This document shows, piece by piece, positions 1 to 15,342 of a DNA stretch of 64,000 nucleotides. The stretch is taken from contig JAIGNY010001187.1 of NCBI GenBank assembly GCA_020152595.1, positions 687,501-751,500 on the forward strand, in the 5' to 3' direction. The notes beneath the pieces were generated by a model. That model was given only the letters and a program-made list of their open reading frames with translations, searched no databases and was not told the origin of the DNA. The stretch comes from Chiridota heheva. Taxonomy: Eukaryota > Echinodermata > Holothuroidea > Apodida > Chiridotidae. The number at the start of each line of letters is the position of its first letter. The stretch's first letter is position 1. The translations under genes and the position numbers were made by a program.

Positions 1-235
1 GCAAAAATGGTCAAAAATCAAGATGGCGAGACAAAAATCATTGACAAAAATCAATTACGAGACAAAAATCAAAATAACAAAATTGACAAAAATCAAATAC
101 GAGACTGAAATGACAAAAATATTTCTGAAATTTTCAAGATTACGAGACAAAAATCAAGATTCCCAAGATTACCAGACAAAAATGGTCAAGGGATATTTCT
201 GACTTCCAAAATAACAAGATTTTTTTTTTCTGAAA
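1..235. repeat. Degenerate short tandem repeat around 'gacaaaaatca'
   Basis: The word gacaaaaatca recurs many times with variable spacers (tacga, agat, attgaca), giving an imperfect tandem array of roughly 15-30 bp units cut by the window edge. It has no coding potential. It is probably the decayed end of a minisatellite whose left part lies outside the window. Confidence 0.7.
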
Positions 236-705
236 TTTTCCTTGGTGGGTAAGAAACAACCAATTATCACATCTTACCACCTGACACATAAAATGATGAA
301 AAATTGCAAAACATGCTGAAAAGTCATCATGAAAGGTATCTATTTATCTCATGACAGGTAAGGGGAAAAGTAAGTCCTCATCAAAACCAAAATTTGACAA
401 GGCTGACTTTGATGTGTAAGCAAAATGATAACCTGCCCAGGGTCAGGCATATATCATGGATTAACTGATGACAGACACCAGGAGTCAGGAGCTAATTTGA
501 TACCTTTTGTGTTATAGTTTTTAAGAAAAAATATATAGAAGTTTAATCAAGGGCTCCTTTGATTTTCTAAACATGTTGTGTAAGGCTCCATTCTCACCTT
601 CTTTATCCCAGGAGAAGCTCTGTCAAAGCTTTATCAAGGATAAGGTCTATCTGAAGAATTCATCTGCTCAATTGACTATGGTAGAAAACCTTATCCCTGG
701 GGGAG
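236..705. other. Non-coding stretch, nothing recognised
   Basis: AT-rich sequence without an ORF, tandem structure or repeat copy that I can match elsewhere in the window. Confidence 0.5.
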
Positions 706-965
706 GGGAGGTTGGGGACATTTCATACTAAAAATGTGGTCGGGGTGTGCAGCCCACCAACTGAAAAACATACCCACAAGTATGACAGATTTCTAGGTAG
801 CTGCAGTATGAAATTATACAATTTTGATAACTGCAGTATGAAAGAAGTCAATTTTGATACCTGCAGTATGAGTATTCAACAAAAATATTGTAAAAATGGA
901 CCAGCAGCACAAAATTAACACAGTAAAACCTCATTTTTTGGGACCTGCACTACAAAAAAATGACA
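706..965 (+). repeat. Dispersed repeat family G, copy 1
   Basis: About 230 bp match 27035-27255 in the same orientation. Shared blocks include ggggtgtgcagcccaccaac, the internally repeated ctgcagtatgaaa...caattttgata unit, and a terminal cctgcactacaaaaa-like segment. Copy 1 has three ctgcagtatga units; copy 2 has fewer. The short ORFs across it (712-918 and the start of 896-1411) are not credible genes. The (TA)n microsatellite starts about 55 bp after the copy ends. Confidence 0.75.
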
Positions 966-1016
966 ATTGTTTTCATTCAAATATTTTTTTAAATAGAAAA
1001 AGGCACCTGCTTTGGT

Positions 1017-3667
<2,651 letters not shown>

Positions 3668-4362
3668 TTAAAGGAATGTTCCCATTACGTCCTCTCTACG
3701 ATGATAGAGTTAATTGTGTTGGTGATCTCTCGGTTCTAAGAGGGTTGCAAACATAGATACCGAGAAATATGAAAGGAATATTCCCATGATTTTTGTAAAA
3801 TTGTATTTGAAAGAGCATACTTTTAGAGCCAATTTGGTACAAAAATCAGAATGATATCATATTCCGTTCAGGAGATATTGAAGATATTTTTAAAGATTTT
3901 CAAAAGTATGATGAATACGTGTTTGATGTCATAGAGACAATTCCCTTGCAAATTTTTATGTATTTCTTTGAACGTTAATTGGTTGTTTCTGTATGATTAG
4001 AAACAATTTTCCAAAAGTTATTGAAGTAGGGTATATTTGGCAATGTATATAAATACCTAACTCTTATCAATCTATTTTTCTAGCAGGTTTTAACAGGGAG
4101 TTATTAAGAACCCCTTGGTCTTACTAATAAAACAAAAACAATGATAGATTTTAATGAAATACATCAACTTTGTGGGAGAATGTGTTGCTGTGATGTCACA
4201 CTGAGCCTTTTCCAATTCATTTATTGGCTTTTTTTGTGAACCTTAAAATTTGAATATCTCCTGGTAGGAATAACATATCAACATGATTTTTGTACCAAAT
4301 TGTTTCTAAAATTGTTCTCTTTCTTATTAAGGCTACAAAAACACATGGGAATATTCCTTTAA
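3668..4362. mobile_element. TTAA-flanked long-inverted-repeat element (copy 1)
   Basis: The left end reads TTAAAGGAATGTTCCCATTA (3668) with a second, closely similar start at 3771 (aaaggaatattcccatg). The right end is catgggaatattccTTTAA ending at 4362. The arms from 3771 and from 4362 inward are about 120-bp imperfect reverse complements, both holding caatttggtacaaaaatca and caggagatatt. It is non-coding, so a non-autonomous element. The TTAA target fits piggyBac or Kolobok type transposases; the AGGA end is unlike the CCC end of piggyBac. The superfamily assignment is an inference. Confidence 0.75.
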
Positions 4363-6697
4363 TTGATAGTCACAGAAATGTGGCTCAACATTATGCACTC
4401 AAATAATTTTCCCCAAAAGACAAACTTGAAGCAGTGACATGGACCACAGATTTCTGATAAAAACTAGGGGAAGGGGGAACTACAAATTTTTGATAGAAAC
4501 TTGTGTTGTCCCAAGAGAAAAGATACTGGTGATTCAACACTTTGTAATGATCGTCTTTACAGCGCTGTGTAACCAGTTTAAAAGCAGCACCCTGTCAATG
4601 GAGTAATGGTGTTTTGTTTTATAAAACATAATTTTCCTCTTGAGGTGTATTTGTTACTGCTACAGATAGAGTATGTTTACCAATGTAAAAGTCAAATTGG
4701 CTAATATGTACAAATTTAGAGTACTTATAGTAGGGGTGTTCAAAGCTATGGTGTAGAGCTTAATTGTGAGCCAGGGGGTATTCTCCCCCAATGCTTAAAA
4801 TTATCAATCGGCATGCAACAATGTGTTATCTGCTCTGAAATGTAAGGTTATTAGATATTTTCGAGGGGGATAGCTAGAGCACTTAGCTCCCCCTCCGCTT
4901 CTACACCACTGGTTCAAAGGGACTCTAATTAAGCAGCGGTTGAAATTGTCCTTATTTTGCCATCTGAAAAACAAAACAAAAATAACAATTGTAAGAAATA
5001 TACAAAATTATATATGGAGGTTCTGAGAAATTCTTGTAAAAATATGTTGGATTTCATTTAAGTCAAAAAAAGTTTCACTTTCCCGTTCTTTCCAAAGCAA
5101 ATTTTGAAAAACACTTTGTATGAGTTTGGGGCCCCAGCACCCAAAAAAAATTAAAAATAGAATTTATGTCAAGATCTCAATGCCTATGTCCCTTTTATTG
5201 ACCAGCTGTGGAGCATATACTGTTTGGAGGTCCATCAGATATTTATATCGATCAGATATCAGATATGTGCTAGATTGAAAAGCTGAAGCTTTATGGCACT
5301 GTTATGGAGATCTCTATATAGGTGAATTTTCCAAATAAGTACACTAGGAAATAACAATCAAAATTGTTTAGAATTGATAGAAGCTACTTTTCTGTACTGT
5401 ACTTTAAAAATGTTGCAAGATGAGCCCTTCAAAAGAAATTGCTATGAAACTTTATCTCAGAAATGTCACTTTAGAATAGGTTAGAATCTTGTAACCAATT
5501 TGTATATCTCATAATATAAAATAAATTCTCTTAAGTATTACTTTGATCCTCTTCAACCAATAGTTAACAGCATGTTAAGACACAAAAATTCCATTATGTG
5601 TAATACAATGCACTTCCATTTTTTTTGTGCAAAAGTCTTGTTTTTCAAGTTCAAACCTCTCAGCTCTATGGTAAATAATCATCTTGAAGTCTTTTATATA
5701 TTCTGAGTATCCATTGAGCTTTTTTTTTATATATTTTTTTATCATTACAACCACTAAAACTATTATGTGAAATAAAATAAATTTCTAAAGTTTCATTTCG
5801 TTTACATCAATTTTAAAATCCCTTACTTGGAATGACAAAACTTGCAAGTATTTTATTTCAACATCCACACCAGATAAAAGTAAATTCTTAAACTATAAAC
5901 AGTTGAAACAAAAGGAACTTGCATTTATTTGCAAGAAACAGGACACTGTAAGAATTGAGAGACTTTTATGCAATCTTGATCACAGGTGGGAATTAAAAGG
6001 GAATCTTCTTTCAGATAGGCAGAAATGTTGTCATTTTTAGCACTTTTCAAAGCTCAAAATTATATCCACATTTGTGGAGGGGTACACCCCTTTTTTCAAA
6101 GTCTTGATGGGTATCCTTATGCAGTGAGTTGCAGTTTAGGAATAGCAACTACCTGCTTTATGCTTATCAGCTTATACATAAAATACACTAATCCATGTTT
6201 TAAAATTGACAGTGGCTGTCACACAAACTTTCTGTGGAGATCTGGTTTTGTAATATGTGATTTTCCATTTTTCCCATGGATTTAATCTAAGGAGTGGCAA
6301 CCTTAGTACAAAAAGGATCATGAATGGTATGAAACTGACTCAGTTCAGTACCAAATGATATTTGTCAAGTGGGTGCAATATGAATGTGAGATGATGATAT
6401 AAAAAAATGGTTTATGACATGGCCACTTAACAATAACACTCACAAGGTAAAAAAGTTTCAGCAAATCTGTAGACAAATGTTTTGTTTAAAGTCCTCCATA
6501 GTTCTGCTGTCACTAAGACTTATCTTTAATGTCAACATTTCCGTCATCACCACTTTTCCACTAAATCCACTTTTCTATCCAAATTCAAATATTTTCACAG
6601 GACCTTATCTTCTCTCTGTTTCCCAAAATATAGATTAATCATAGTATCATGGAATGAATCACTTAAATCTTTGAGCAATTCCACCCCCACTTACAAG
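4363..6697. other. Non-coding stretch, nothing recognised
   Basis: AT-rich sequence with poly-T runs (about 5727-5750) and no exon, RNA gene or repeat pair that I can support. The 86-codon ORF at 6025-6285 has no recognisable motif and biased composition. Confidence 0.45.
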
Positions 6698-6839
6698 TGT
6701 TTGCTCCCAGCAGCTGTTGGAACATACCAATCCGGTGACACAAGCGTTGTGCATACACACAGTGGACTTGTCAACAAGAAGCACTGCCAAAGTGGGAAAA
6801 TTTATTACAGGACGACCTATCTGGCGGTCATTGCTCTAG
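6698..6839 (+). CDS. Weak candidate orphan exon, unknown product
   Basis: This is the only segment left of the kinase gene that looks exon-like. A pyrimidine-rich tract ending acttacaag precedes it and CTCTAG|gtaaac follows it, giving a 142-bp interval open in one frame. The peptide is less AT-biased than its surroundings and has two Cys (CLLPAAVGTY at the start, YYRTTYLAVIAL near the end). I do not recognise the family and see no partner exon within several kb, so it may be a chance ORF or a transposon remnant. Confidence 0.15.
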
Positions 6840-6905
6840 GTAAACCTTTGATACCAACTGATCAGATGGGAGGCGATCTTTTGGAAATGTTCTGTTCACT
6901 TTAAA

Positions 6906-8158
6906 GACTTCACTTTAAAGACCCTTAATTAAGCCATAAATTTTCTGTGACTGTTATGACCAAATGTTAACTTATTGTTCTTAAAGGGAGATGGATAGGG
7001 GTATGACCATGTCATGACTATATACAGGAAAATCTGTTTTAAATAAAAATTTAGAGTACAAAATTTAAGCATATTTTCAGTGATGTCATACATGCTGTTC
7101 TTCTAATTATTACCCTGCAAATTGCTTTTGAAAGTCAATAAAATTGCAACAATTTTCTTTAAAGCCAATTCATGCAGTTTATATTTTTTAGAGTTATTCA
7201 CATTTTTAATTTTAGGCCTTGATTTTGAAGTACTACTTAGCAAGCAAAAGCTCTATTTTATGATATCATTTGCTTTTATTCACCTGCAAATTACGTGAAA
7301 TAGAGAAACAAATTCTGTAAAAAGAGTTTTTGAATGTTAAAGCTTGTTATCGTCTCTATAACATGGAGGTACATATATATTTTTCAATTCCTGTGTTTTG
7401 ATTGGTCGAAACACAATGGTTCAGTGTGCATTTAAATTGATAAGCCAATCATAATCGTTTTGGAATAAAATGTACACGCGCCACATTTTAATCATGATAA
7501 ATGGCCTTTTAACCATACTCCCAATCAAATCTGAGCTGAACTAATATAATTATTGTATATTGACTTTAATTCAAGGTAAAAATGGCTTTAAATCAAGATT
7601 TTTAGCTGTTCTGCCATTCATGCATCACAAATCAAATTTGGCATGTATTACAAATTTCAAACTTTAGGCAGTCATTTTTCAGAAAATAAAAATGTTATGT
7701 TTAAAATTAACTGTTTGTCTCAAAATATAATTGTGTTTTGTGGGCATCAATATAACTTTTCATTTTTTTTTTTTTTAACTTTTAAAAATCTTATTCCACT
7801 GTTGAGACCTTGTATTGAAAAGGTTCTTAAGCCACTCATTAACAAAAACATAAGTAAACTTGAGAAATTTCAACATGCAAGCTTAGGGAATGTCTGAGAA
7901 AAATAATTTTACACTGGTTGATAGCAAAACACAAAATCTCAGGAAAATTAAGAATAAATTACAAAACAGACTTTTGGGCAAATGAGGATATAATATTATT
8001 CACAGCTAACTAATCTGGCTTCAATCACTTATACACAAATGTGGAACTTTATTTCCTCAACTACATAAATAAAATATTTAATCCGTTTCTTCACCACGTT
8101 TCTCTTTTACACAAGATGAACTTACATCCCCATTGAACTTGATACCTAGGGGCAAGTC
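6906..8158. other. Non-coding stretch with an inverted CCAAT pair
   Basis: The only thing of note is gattggtc (about 7399) facing ccaatca (about 7444), flanked by similar AT-rich sequence. With no adjacent exon this is not good evidence for a promoter. The rest has no feature I can support. Confidence 0.35.
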
Positions 8159-8732
8159 TTAAAGGAATCTTTCCATGGTTTTTTGTAAAATTTTATCTAA
8201 AAGAGCATACTTTTCAGTAAAGCCAATTTGGTACAAAAATCAGGTTAATATCATATTCCTTTCAGGAGATATAGATTTCTGAATATTTCCCAATTGCATT
8301 TTAAAGTTTTTGTACAGCATGATGAATTCGTGTTTGATGATGTCATAGAGACAATTCCATTGCAAATGTTTATGTATTTCTTTGAATGTTAATTGGTTGT
8401 TTCTGTATGATTAGAAACAATTTTCCAAAAGTTATTGAAGTAGGGTATATTTGACAATGTATATAATTACCTAACTTTCATCAATTTATTTTTCTAGCAG
8501 ATTTTACTAATAGAAAAGGATGATAGATCAACTTTGTGGGAGAATGTGTTGCTGTAATGTCATACTAAGCCTTTTTCTATTCATTTATTGACATTTCCTG
8601 AGAACCTTAAAATTTGAATTGAATAACTTCTTGTAGGAATAACATATCAACATGATTTTTGTACTAAATTGTTTCTAAGAATTTTCTCTTTCATATGAAA
8701 GGTTAAGAAAAAACATGGGAATATTCCTTTAA
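8159..8732. mobile_element. TTAA-flanked long-inverted-repeat element (copy 2)
   Basis: Left boundary TTAAAGGAATCTTTCCATGG (8159), right boundary catgggaatattcctTTAA (8732): a 574-bp element homologous along its length to 3668-4362. Shared blocks include aaagccaatttggtacaaaa and gaatgttaattggttgtttc. TTAA is intact on both sides. It has no coding capacity. Confidence 0.8.
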
Positions 8733-8945
8733 CTATTGAAAATCATGACTAACATCAAATACCCAAATCACATAGAATTTACTATTCTAAATCTTTTTAA
8801 TATTAAGGCTTTCTTTAAATTTTACATATTCAAGTGAAAAATGAAGTTTGTGAAGTCATGAATTTAATAGCTCCTACAAAAGTTTCACACCAACCTTAAA
8901 TGTTTTACTTCCCAAATGAAGACAATAAGGTCTGAATGACATTGT

Positions 8946-9487
8946 TTAAAGAGGGAGGCTCATCTCAGTAAAATACGGTAAAAATGGGGGATACTTTATT
9001 TTGACGTCACTTCCGGTGGTGGAGGCAAGATCCGATTCTCTGTCTGTTTGTACCACACAGTACAGCCAGACACTAGCATGTACGTTGTGTGTGCAGAATT
9101 ACATACACAGCGCATTAAGTTACTGTGACGAGAAACTTATTTGTTTTTTTCAATGCTTTTTTGTCAGAAAGCGAAAGTGAAATTTTAGTATTATAATACT
9201 ACAATGATAGTCACCAAATGAAAATTACTGAGAAAAAAAAAGAAGATGAAAGCAAAAAGTCAAAATAAACGATTCTACTGGGGCTTGAAATCACGGCATG
9301 ATTTAAAGAAAAAAAAATGTTACTTGTGATCGCCGCAAGCATCTGGGCTATCTCGTGTGGTATTCATTTTAAATAACTATATACCTTGCAATATGAGACA
9401 ACGAATCGCGCAGCAAAATTTCAACCAATCAAAATTTAAAAGGAATTCTAAATATTGTGCACATATGACGATATCGCCTCTTTAATG
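8946..9487. mobile_element. Possible TTAA-bounded element with short TIR
   Basis: gtTTAAAGAGGgaggc at 8946 and gcctCTTTAAtg ending near 9487 could be a short inverted pair with TTAA at each side. A rival right end exists near 9700 (catcagcctccctttt), which matches the left end over a longer stretch. The inside is non-coding and contains gacgtcacttccgg near 9004. The boundaries are uncertain. Confidence 0.3.
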
Positions 9488-9713
9488 ATCATTTGAAACA
9501 TCCCCTCTTTTTCAGGAGTCCAGACGAACTTTCCTTTAAGACCTGCACTAATTTCTTTTTCCAGATTGAGAAATATATGAACCCCACTGAATGTTTGCAT
9601 GCATAAGATCTTGAACGAATTTCCATTAGCATTAACTAATGTTATTTCCATTCTTGAGAAACGTGAGACTTCACTTGGTAATTTACTTCAAAACATCAGC
9701 CTCCCTTTTCCAT

Positions 9714-10604
9714 TTTGCTATCACAACGCGTGAATCTGCCTCACCCTCAGTGAATCTTGTGAAATTTGCCCATTGTACATTAATTGTTCTGTTCATATGA
9801 TCAATGTGATGATTTTCCACATCAAACAAAGAAAATAATGACTTTTCTAAACTGCATTTTTAAGTTTCAAAATTACAATTAAAAACATTAAAATAAGCAA
9901 ATGGTAAATATATATTCACAAACCAACAAATACATTTCAATTTTTCAATCAATGTACTTATCATTTTTTCAGAGGTCGATGAACCCAATTTTGCATTATC
10001 CATTAATAACATTCCCTCTCTTAACGGTACTAACTAGATGAAATTTGATGACTCCTTTCACTTTTTCAAAATTAAAATCAACCAGTTATATTGCTAGCTG
10101 CCAAACACAAGATCTAACACAGTAAAGAGATGTACCTTCTCAAGTAAGAGCATTAACTAAGCAATTCAATTTTAGTCTAATGGATTCTAGTCCTGAGTAC
10201 ATCTTCTATGATGGCATTTATGTGATATCAGAAAGTTTCTATTTGAAAAGCCACTTAAAGAAATCTGCATACAGTCTCCAGAAATTTCTCCTTTAAAAAA
10301 GTAAATAAAGGATGTATATTGTATTTATAAAAAAGAACAGAAATTTAATGATTTATATTAGTATGAAGTTATTATAGAGAAGTGAATAAACTGAAATAAT
10401 ACACAAAATTAGCAGATAAATCAATTGATGCATGCACTAACAGTTTTCTTTGATAACAAAGTGCTTTAATAACATGAAATGTCAAAATTCTTACGATGGT
10501 ATACATTGTGTCTTTCAAATAGTAATTGCACACAACTTTTAAAGACTGAAAATTGAAGCAAAGCAGGCATTCATGATGGCAATCCATAGGTGGGATTAGT
10601 GCTC
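9714..10604. other. Non-coding stretch, nothing recognised
   Basis: AT-rich, with no supported exon, RNA gene, tandem repeat or repeat pair. Confidence 0.5.
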
Positions 10605-10985
10605 TAGCTTTGCCGTTTCAGAGGGGCGGCCCACCCTGCCCCTCTTGTGGCCCGCCCTGCCCCTATTTGGCTCACCCTGCCCCTCATAAACAAATTTTAC
10701 AAAAATAAATTATCAATTATCTGTTTTTTTTTTTTTTAATGGCAGGTTTTGAGATCAACTTCTTTGAAAACTGAATAATTTTAACCTTATAAGTAAAGTA
10801 CCTTACACTGTATATGTACATGGATACAGAACACAGAATGATAGCATAGTAAGACATTGTCCTCTTTGGCTTATGAATGGTCCTTACTCATTCAAAATAG
10901 TTTCATTTTGAGAAAGGATTATAGCTAAAATCCCAGAGCTTCACCAGGGCTCAAGCCTCAATAGGCTTAGCAAGCCCTTCATTAC
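10605..10985 (-). repeat. Dispersed repeat family E, inverted copy
   Basis: The reverse complement of this interval matches 28640-29275. Shared blocks include the GC-rich terminus (ggggcggcccaccctgcccc against its complement at 29240-29265), ttctgtgttctgtatcca, and tctgggattttagctataatc. The 28.6-kb copy is longer because of an internal insertion. The GC-rich end with tandem ccctgcccct is a useful family marker. Confidence 0.8.
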
Positions 10986-11101
10986 GATCAAGAAGGCACA
11001 TTAAAATTGTGTTCTAAACACCCAATCATTAATATAAAACTGGTCGGGTGATCAAATTACATACCCCTGCTTCCGATTTGCAATGCTTGCTTACTCGGCC
11101 A

Positions 11102-12181
11102 TTAACCCTTACTCTACCATGCGGCGATAGTGTCGCCTTTTTCCCAAACCACCTTTTTCTTAAAATAAAATCGGGACTTTACCACAGTCCTATAGGAGTA
11201 ATCTTGGTATCATTTAAAAGTACTGAGATATTTCTTTCACAAAATGAAACTTTTTCATAGGGGTCATATTACATAATTTTTAGAAAAAGAACATCGAAAA
11301 AGGGTAAAACTCAAAAATTGCTAAAAAGTTTACAATTTTTTTTCTTCTTCTCTCTTTTAAATCTTATGATAACTTCAAGATCACATTTTTGCTTCAAAAT
11401 CAAACACGCAAGTCCTAAGACATAATAGTATTGGTTTCTGGTATAATTTCTATAATCCCTACCTGCAATCTTATGTTCTGGAGAAATTTCTTTGAAATTT
11501 CATGAATTTCTGCCATTTTTGACGTTTTAAAAAAAAAATCGTGTAACCCAACTCGTACATCACACATGCTTCGTTGAACCGCCGTTCGAAAGCGCTTGAA
11601 ATTTCGTTTTATTTGATATATAAATAAAGGCATACTCCCCTCTATTTAAAACCTATCCTATAAGAAATAAATTACACCTCTCCAATTTGAACGACTACGT
11701 GGTGCAGAGGAAATGTACTCGACTAGCGTGCAAGCGCTCCGGGTTCGAGTCTCACCGTGACCACTGCGTAATCATTTTTCTGCTGCAGCTTTCAGGGGTC
11801 GTTTGACTTCTATTATTTTTGATGTGTTTTTATCTTTCCTTTTTTTCTTAAAATTATACATTAGTATCATTGGAAAGGAAATTTCAAAAAGAATCTAAAT
11901 ATGTAAAACAAATCTCTGTTTTCAATACTGACAAGATAGTTATACTTCTGCAAAGATTGACCATTTTTTGACCAAATTTAGCCAAAAATTGCATATTGCA
12001 TAATTTTGTCCAATATTTCCTAAATTGGTTTTAATTACTCAAAAGATAAATATCTTAGCATCTATTCCAACCAAACTTATAACGAAAGAAAATGAAAGGA
12101 AAGTTGTCAAAAATGCATATGAAAAAAAAATCACGAAAATTGGGGTCGCTTTTTTCAAAGCCCTGGTAGAGTAAGGGTTAA
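11102..12181. mobile_element. piggyBac-type non-autonomous element, 1080 bp
   Basis: The left end is TTAA followed by CCCTTACTCTACCA. The right end is its exact complement, TGGTAGAGTAAGGG, followed by TTAA at 12178. A 14-bp perfect TIR starting CCC within a TTAA duplication is the piggyBac signature. No transposase ORF is present. The interior carries a tRNA-like Pol III promoter (11700-11752). A diverged relative lies at 58572-59490 in opposite orientation. Confidence 0.85.
11692..11765 (+). pseudogene. tRNA-like sequence with A and B boxes inside a TTAA element
   Basis: Box A TGGTGCAGAGG at 11700-11710 fits TRGYnnARnGG exactly. Box B GGTTCGAGTCT at 11742-11752 differs from GGTTCGANTCC at one fixed base. 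The 31-bp gap is normal for a tRNA. The T-arm and anticodon stems pair poorly, so this is a tRNA pseudogene or captured Pol III promoter, not a working tRNA. The same arrangement occurs in the sister element at 58924-58977. Confidence 0.6.
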
Positions 12182-12640
12182 ATCATTAGTTGTTCTGCTC
12201 CTTAAAGTTTCAAACAGTCAGACCCGACCTGATAAATAACCAGGTCGGGTCAGATTTTTCCTCTTTTTTTTCTTTATTCTGAAAACCTTATTTGTTGTGG
12301 AAGTTAGTGCTGAGTATCATATTAGCAATGGATGAAGTCCTTACTGTGTGGTTATTTTAATTAAGATAAAGTGGTCTCACTATTTGCTACAGTAAGTTTG
12401 TGGTTATGATTTGCTGGAACAAATTTTTAAGGAGCCTGAGAAGGACAAGTCATGTCATAGAATAAAGTTTCCATGCTCCGCAACGTGATTCACGCATGAG
12501 TGATTTAACTCAATTTGAGTAATTTTGATGCTTGCAATCGTGTCTGGAAATTATCAGGCTATGCTTGAAAGGCAATATTACTTTTGTGGGTTTTTCCAAT
12601 TAGTGGAGGTGGGATGCTGCATGCATCATCAGACAGGTAT

Positions 12641-12782
12641 ACCCCTAGTTTGGACAACTTTTTAATGCAGCGGCTAGATCATCATGTTGGACCTCACGCC
12701 AAAAAGGCGTGCGCATTAACGTGTCCATCAACAAATCTAGCACCCTGCACCTTTTCAAATCAAACTAGGGGTCTGGGGATTA
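12641..12782. mobile_element. Short palindromic MITE
   Basis: Terminal inverted repeats acccctagtttg (12641-12652) and caaactaggggt (12771-12782), 12 bp and perfect, bound 142 bp. The middle has a small inverted pair, cacgcc/ggcgtg. The overlapping 79-codon ORF (12584-12823) is explained by this element and is not a gene. Confidence 0.6.
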
Positions 12783-13264
12783 CAGGGTTGCAATGGCAGG
12801 GGTGGGGGTGGAAGGAATTTTGATTTAGTGACTTTCCCCAACACCCTGGCACTTATAAGGTAGGCAAATCCTGTCCCTGACAAGAACAGAAGAGATGAGT
12901 TATGTAAGTTAAAGAGAATGAGAACATGCTTAGCACCAATTTAACAACATATATTCATATACACATAATGCATTGCAAGAACCCATTGATTATCTATGCA
13001 GAATGCATGAGCATATCAAACCATGCACATACCACATGATTTGACGGTGCGTCTAAATTTTCCATTGTTCTCGTGCAAAGTAGAATGTGCATATCTTAAC
13101 ATGATGCGCGATAATACTATGCATGTTCATATTGACATGATCTTAAACAAATTATTGCAAAAGTGAAGGTTTGTATATTTTTCAAATGTTCATCTCAAAT
13201 TTTTGCGATTTTTGATTTAAAAAATAGTTTATATATATGAACAGGGTTCACCCATAAAGCGCTT

Positions 13265-13410
13265 TGGTTTTAGCACAGGATAATGCATAGAAGCTGGGCA
13301 GAGAGGGCGCTGTATGCACTTGTGCACAGGGCAGAGAGGGCGCTGTATGCACTTGTGCATTGCTTAATCTCTGCCCAGCTTCTGTATGCATCATCCTGTG
13401 CCAAAAACAT
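13265..13410. mobile_element. Palindromic MITE with internal 33-bp duplication
   Basis: Arms holding agcacaggataatgcat...gaagctgggcagaga (from about 13271) and the complement (about 13368-13403) form inverted repeats of about 35 bp with few mismatches. Between them a 33-bp unit starting gggcagagagggcgctgtat is repeated in tandem at 13296 and 13329. It would fold into a long hairpin. It is non-coding. Confidence 0.75.
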
Positions 13411-14188
13411 AGTGCACTATGAATTTATTTATGGCTACTTTGGTCAATAGTTGAGAGTTTGTGCAAGTTTATAATACAGGTTGTGGAAGGAATAAGAAAG
13501 CCCTTGAAAGAATGGGGCAGAGGCTAACTAATTTACATTAAAATGTATCAAAAACAATGAGTACTAAATGATTTCATCAAAACAAATTGGCCATTTTACA
13601 TTATTTTGGATTTTCAGGCATAGATATTTATGCTAATTTGTGCTTGTTCACCCAGTCACCAAAATTGCAAATTGTGTACATTCTTCAAAATTTTATTGGC
13701 TATATCTTGGAAAATAAAAGAGCTATTTCTGAAATACAATGACTGTTCTACCCAAAATGTGGAACTCTTTTTCATAGGCTATCTAGATGTCTACTATACT
13801 GTACCTTTGAATAAATATTTATGTTTCTATTACCTTGGTGCATATACAGTAGATTCCCTGGCCCATGTTGCGCCCCGCCCATGTTGCGCCCCACCCCTGT
13901 TGTGCCCCTCCACTTCTTTTCCAAACTTAAAATTCTGGTAACACCAAAGAATGGGAAAATTCTGAACAGAAAATTCCAAATAAACCCAAGTTATGTACTG
14001 ATGGTTAGAAACAAAAGTATTCGTAATCATATTCTGTCCGCACCTCCTGTTAACACATTTGATTTTTGGAACATGACCAAAATTTTCACATACAATGAAA
14101 CATCCTTCTTAGTTTTATTAGCACCATGACTAATGCTGCCACAATAATTGTGATATCATCAGTGAAACTTTGATGATATCATCTTCAT

Positions 14189-14456
14189 TTAAAGGAAGGT
14201 ATCGTCCCATAAATAAAATCAGAAGTGAATGCCGCTGTGCTGGTAACATCACTTCCGGTTTTTAATTTTCCTTATTGGTTGCGAGACATCTGTGATGTCA
14301 TCAATAGCAAATGTATATGTTTGGTCCTGGGGATGTGTGATCGATAACATCGCAGATTTCCTGCATCAATGAAGGAAAATTTAAAAATGAAAGTGATTTT
14401 ACCAGCACAGCGGTGTTCACTTCTGAACGTATTTTTGAACGATACCTTTCCTTTAA
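14189..14456. mobile_element. TTAA-flanked MITE, 268 bp
   Basis: TTAAAGGAAGGTATCGT at 14189 pairs with acgatacctttccTTTAA ending at 14456. The arms continue inward for about 60 bp through gtgctggtaacatcactt and its counterpart aagtgattttaccagcac. It shares the TTAA|AGGA end with the elements at 3.7, 8.2 and 34.0 kb but has a different interior, so it is a related subfamily. Confidence 0.8.
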
Positions 14457-14644
14457 TTTCTTCCTTAAATGCAAAGAAAATTAGGATTTATGACAGTAAT
14501 TGTTCAATTTGAATCAAAAACTAAATAGAAGTATAACACACAACAAAAGAGGAATTAAATAACATTTCACATGCTACCATTTACTACAAGATAAATTGTT
14601 CATGACATTATCATCACATAGCTAGCTAGATAATTCCACCGAGC

Positions 14645-14900
14645 CATTAGGTTCATAAAGCTGATGCTTATTCCCGGTTTCCATGGCGCAAGTGGATGAG
14701 AGTACACAACTACCCCTGGACGTGACGCCAGTCCATCGCAGATTAATTCCCCAGCAGTGCTGGTACTCATTTTGCAGCTAAGTGAACTGAAGCAAGTAAA
14801 GTGTCTTGCTCAAGGACACAATGCAGCGTTCACGACAGTGTTCGAATTCGGTACCTTTCGAATATGAGCTTGACTCCTTAACCACTGCACTTCTTGACCT
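14645..14900 (-). mobile_element. tRNA-derived SINE, family 1, copy a
   Basis: On the minus strand it starts in gtgcagtggttaaggagtca, has a box-B-like gaattcgaacac and continues into the body shared with copies at 38037-38372 and 51490-51770. Shared body words include gtgtccttgagcaagacact, gtaccagcactgctgggga and gatggactgg. The promoter boxes are worn. A 68-codon ORF on the other strand is incidental. Confidence 0.8.
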
Positions 14901-15342
14901 TGATATAACTGTGGCGATATCGATATGCAGATGGATGATACTGTATCATGACAGCCCTAACCTCTTCTATTTCCATGCCCTAACTATGATGCAGCTATTC
15001 TGTGTAAAGTAAACAACCTTTCCAACTTAAGAGATCCTCCTTTGCATACCACATGACACAATCAATGAGTTGTGTTGAGTGACACCACTTCTAAAGAAAT
15101 GAAATTCACAGAGCCTTCTACTCAAGATCCTGATAAGTGTCTGGAATAACAATAGTTTAACACTCTGATCTTAGCAAATTCTTACCCACAACACTTACAA
15201 AGTTTCAGCTATTTCAAGAATTTACTGGAACAATGGGCCAGTCATTAACACTTTCTTTCAAGAAGTAAATATTTTCAATTGTACAAACTTTCTTCAGAGA
15301 ACTAGAAGAGACAAGGTATCTTACTCATGAGAAGGCTTACTC

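Noticed and set aside
7395..7455. Inverted CCAAT pair as a promoter
   Set aside because: No exon or transcription start candidate follows; similar CCAAT words occur by chance at 43.03 and 61.08 kb.
11700..11752. Functional tRNA gene
   Set aside because: A and B boxes are good, but the T-arm and anticodon stem do not pair and it lies inside a transposon; kept only as a tRNA-like pseudogene.
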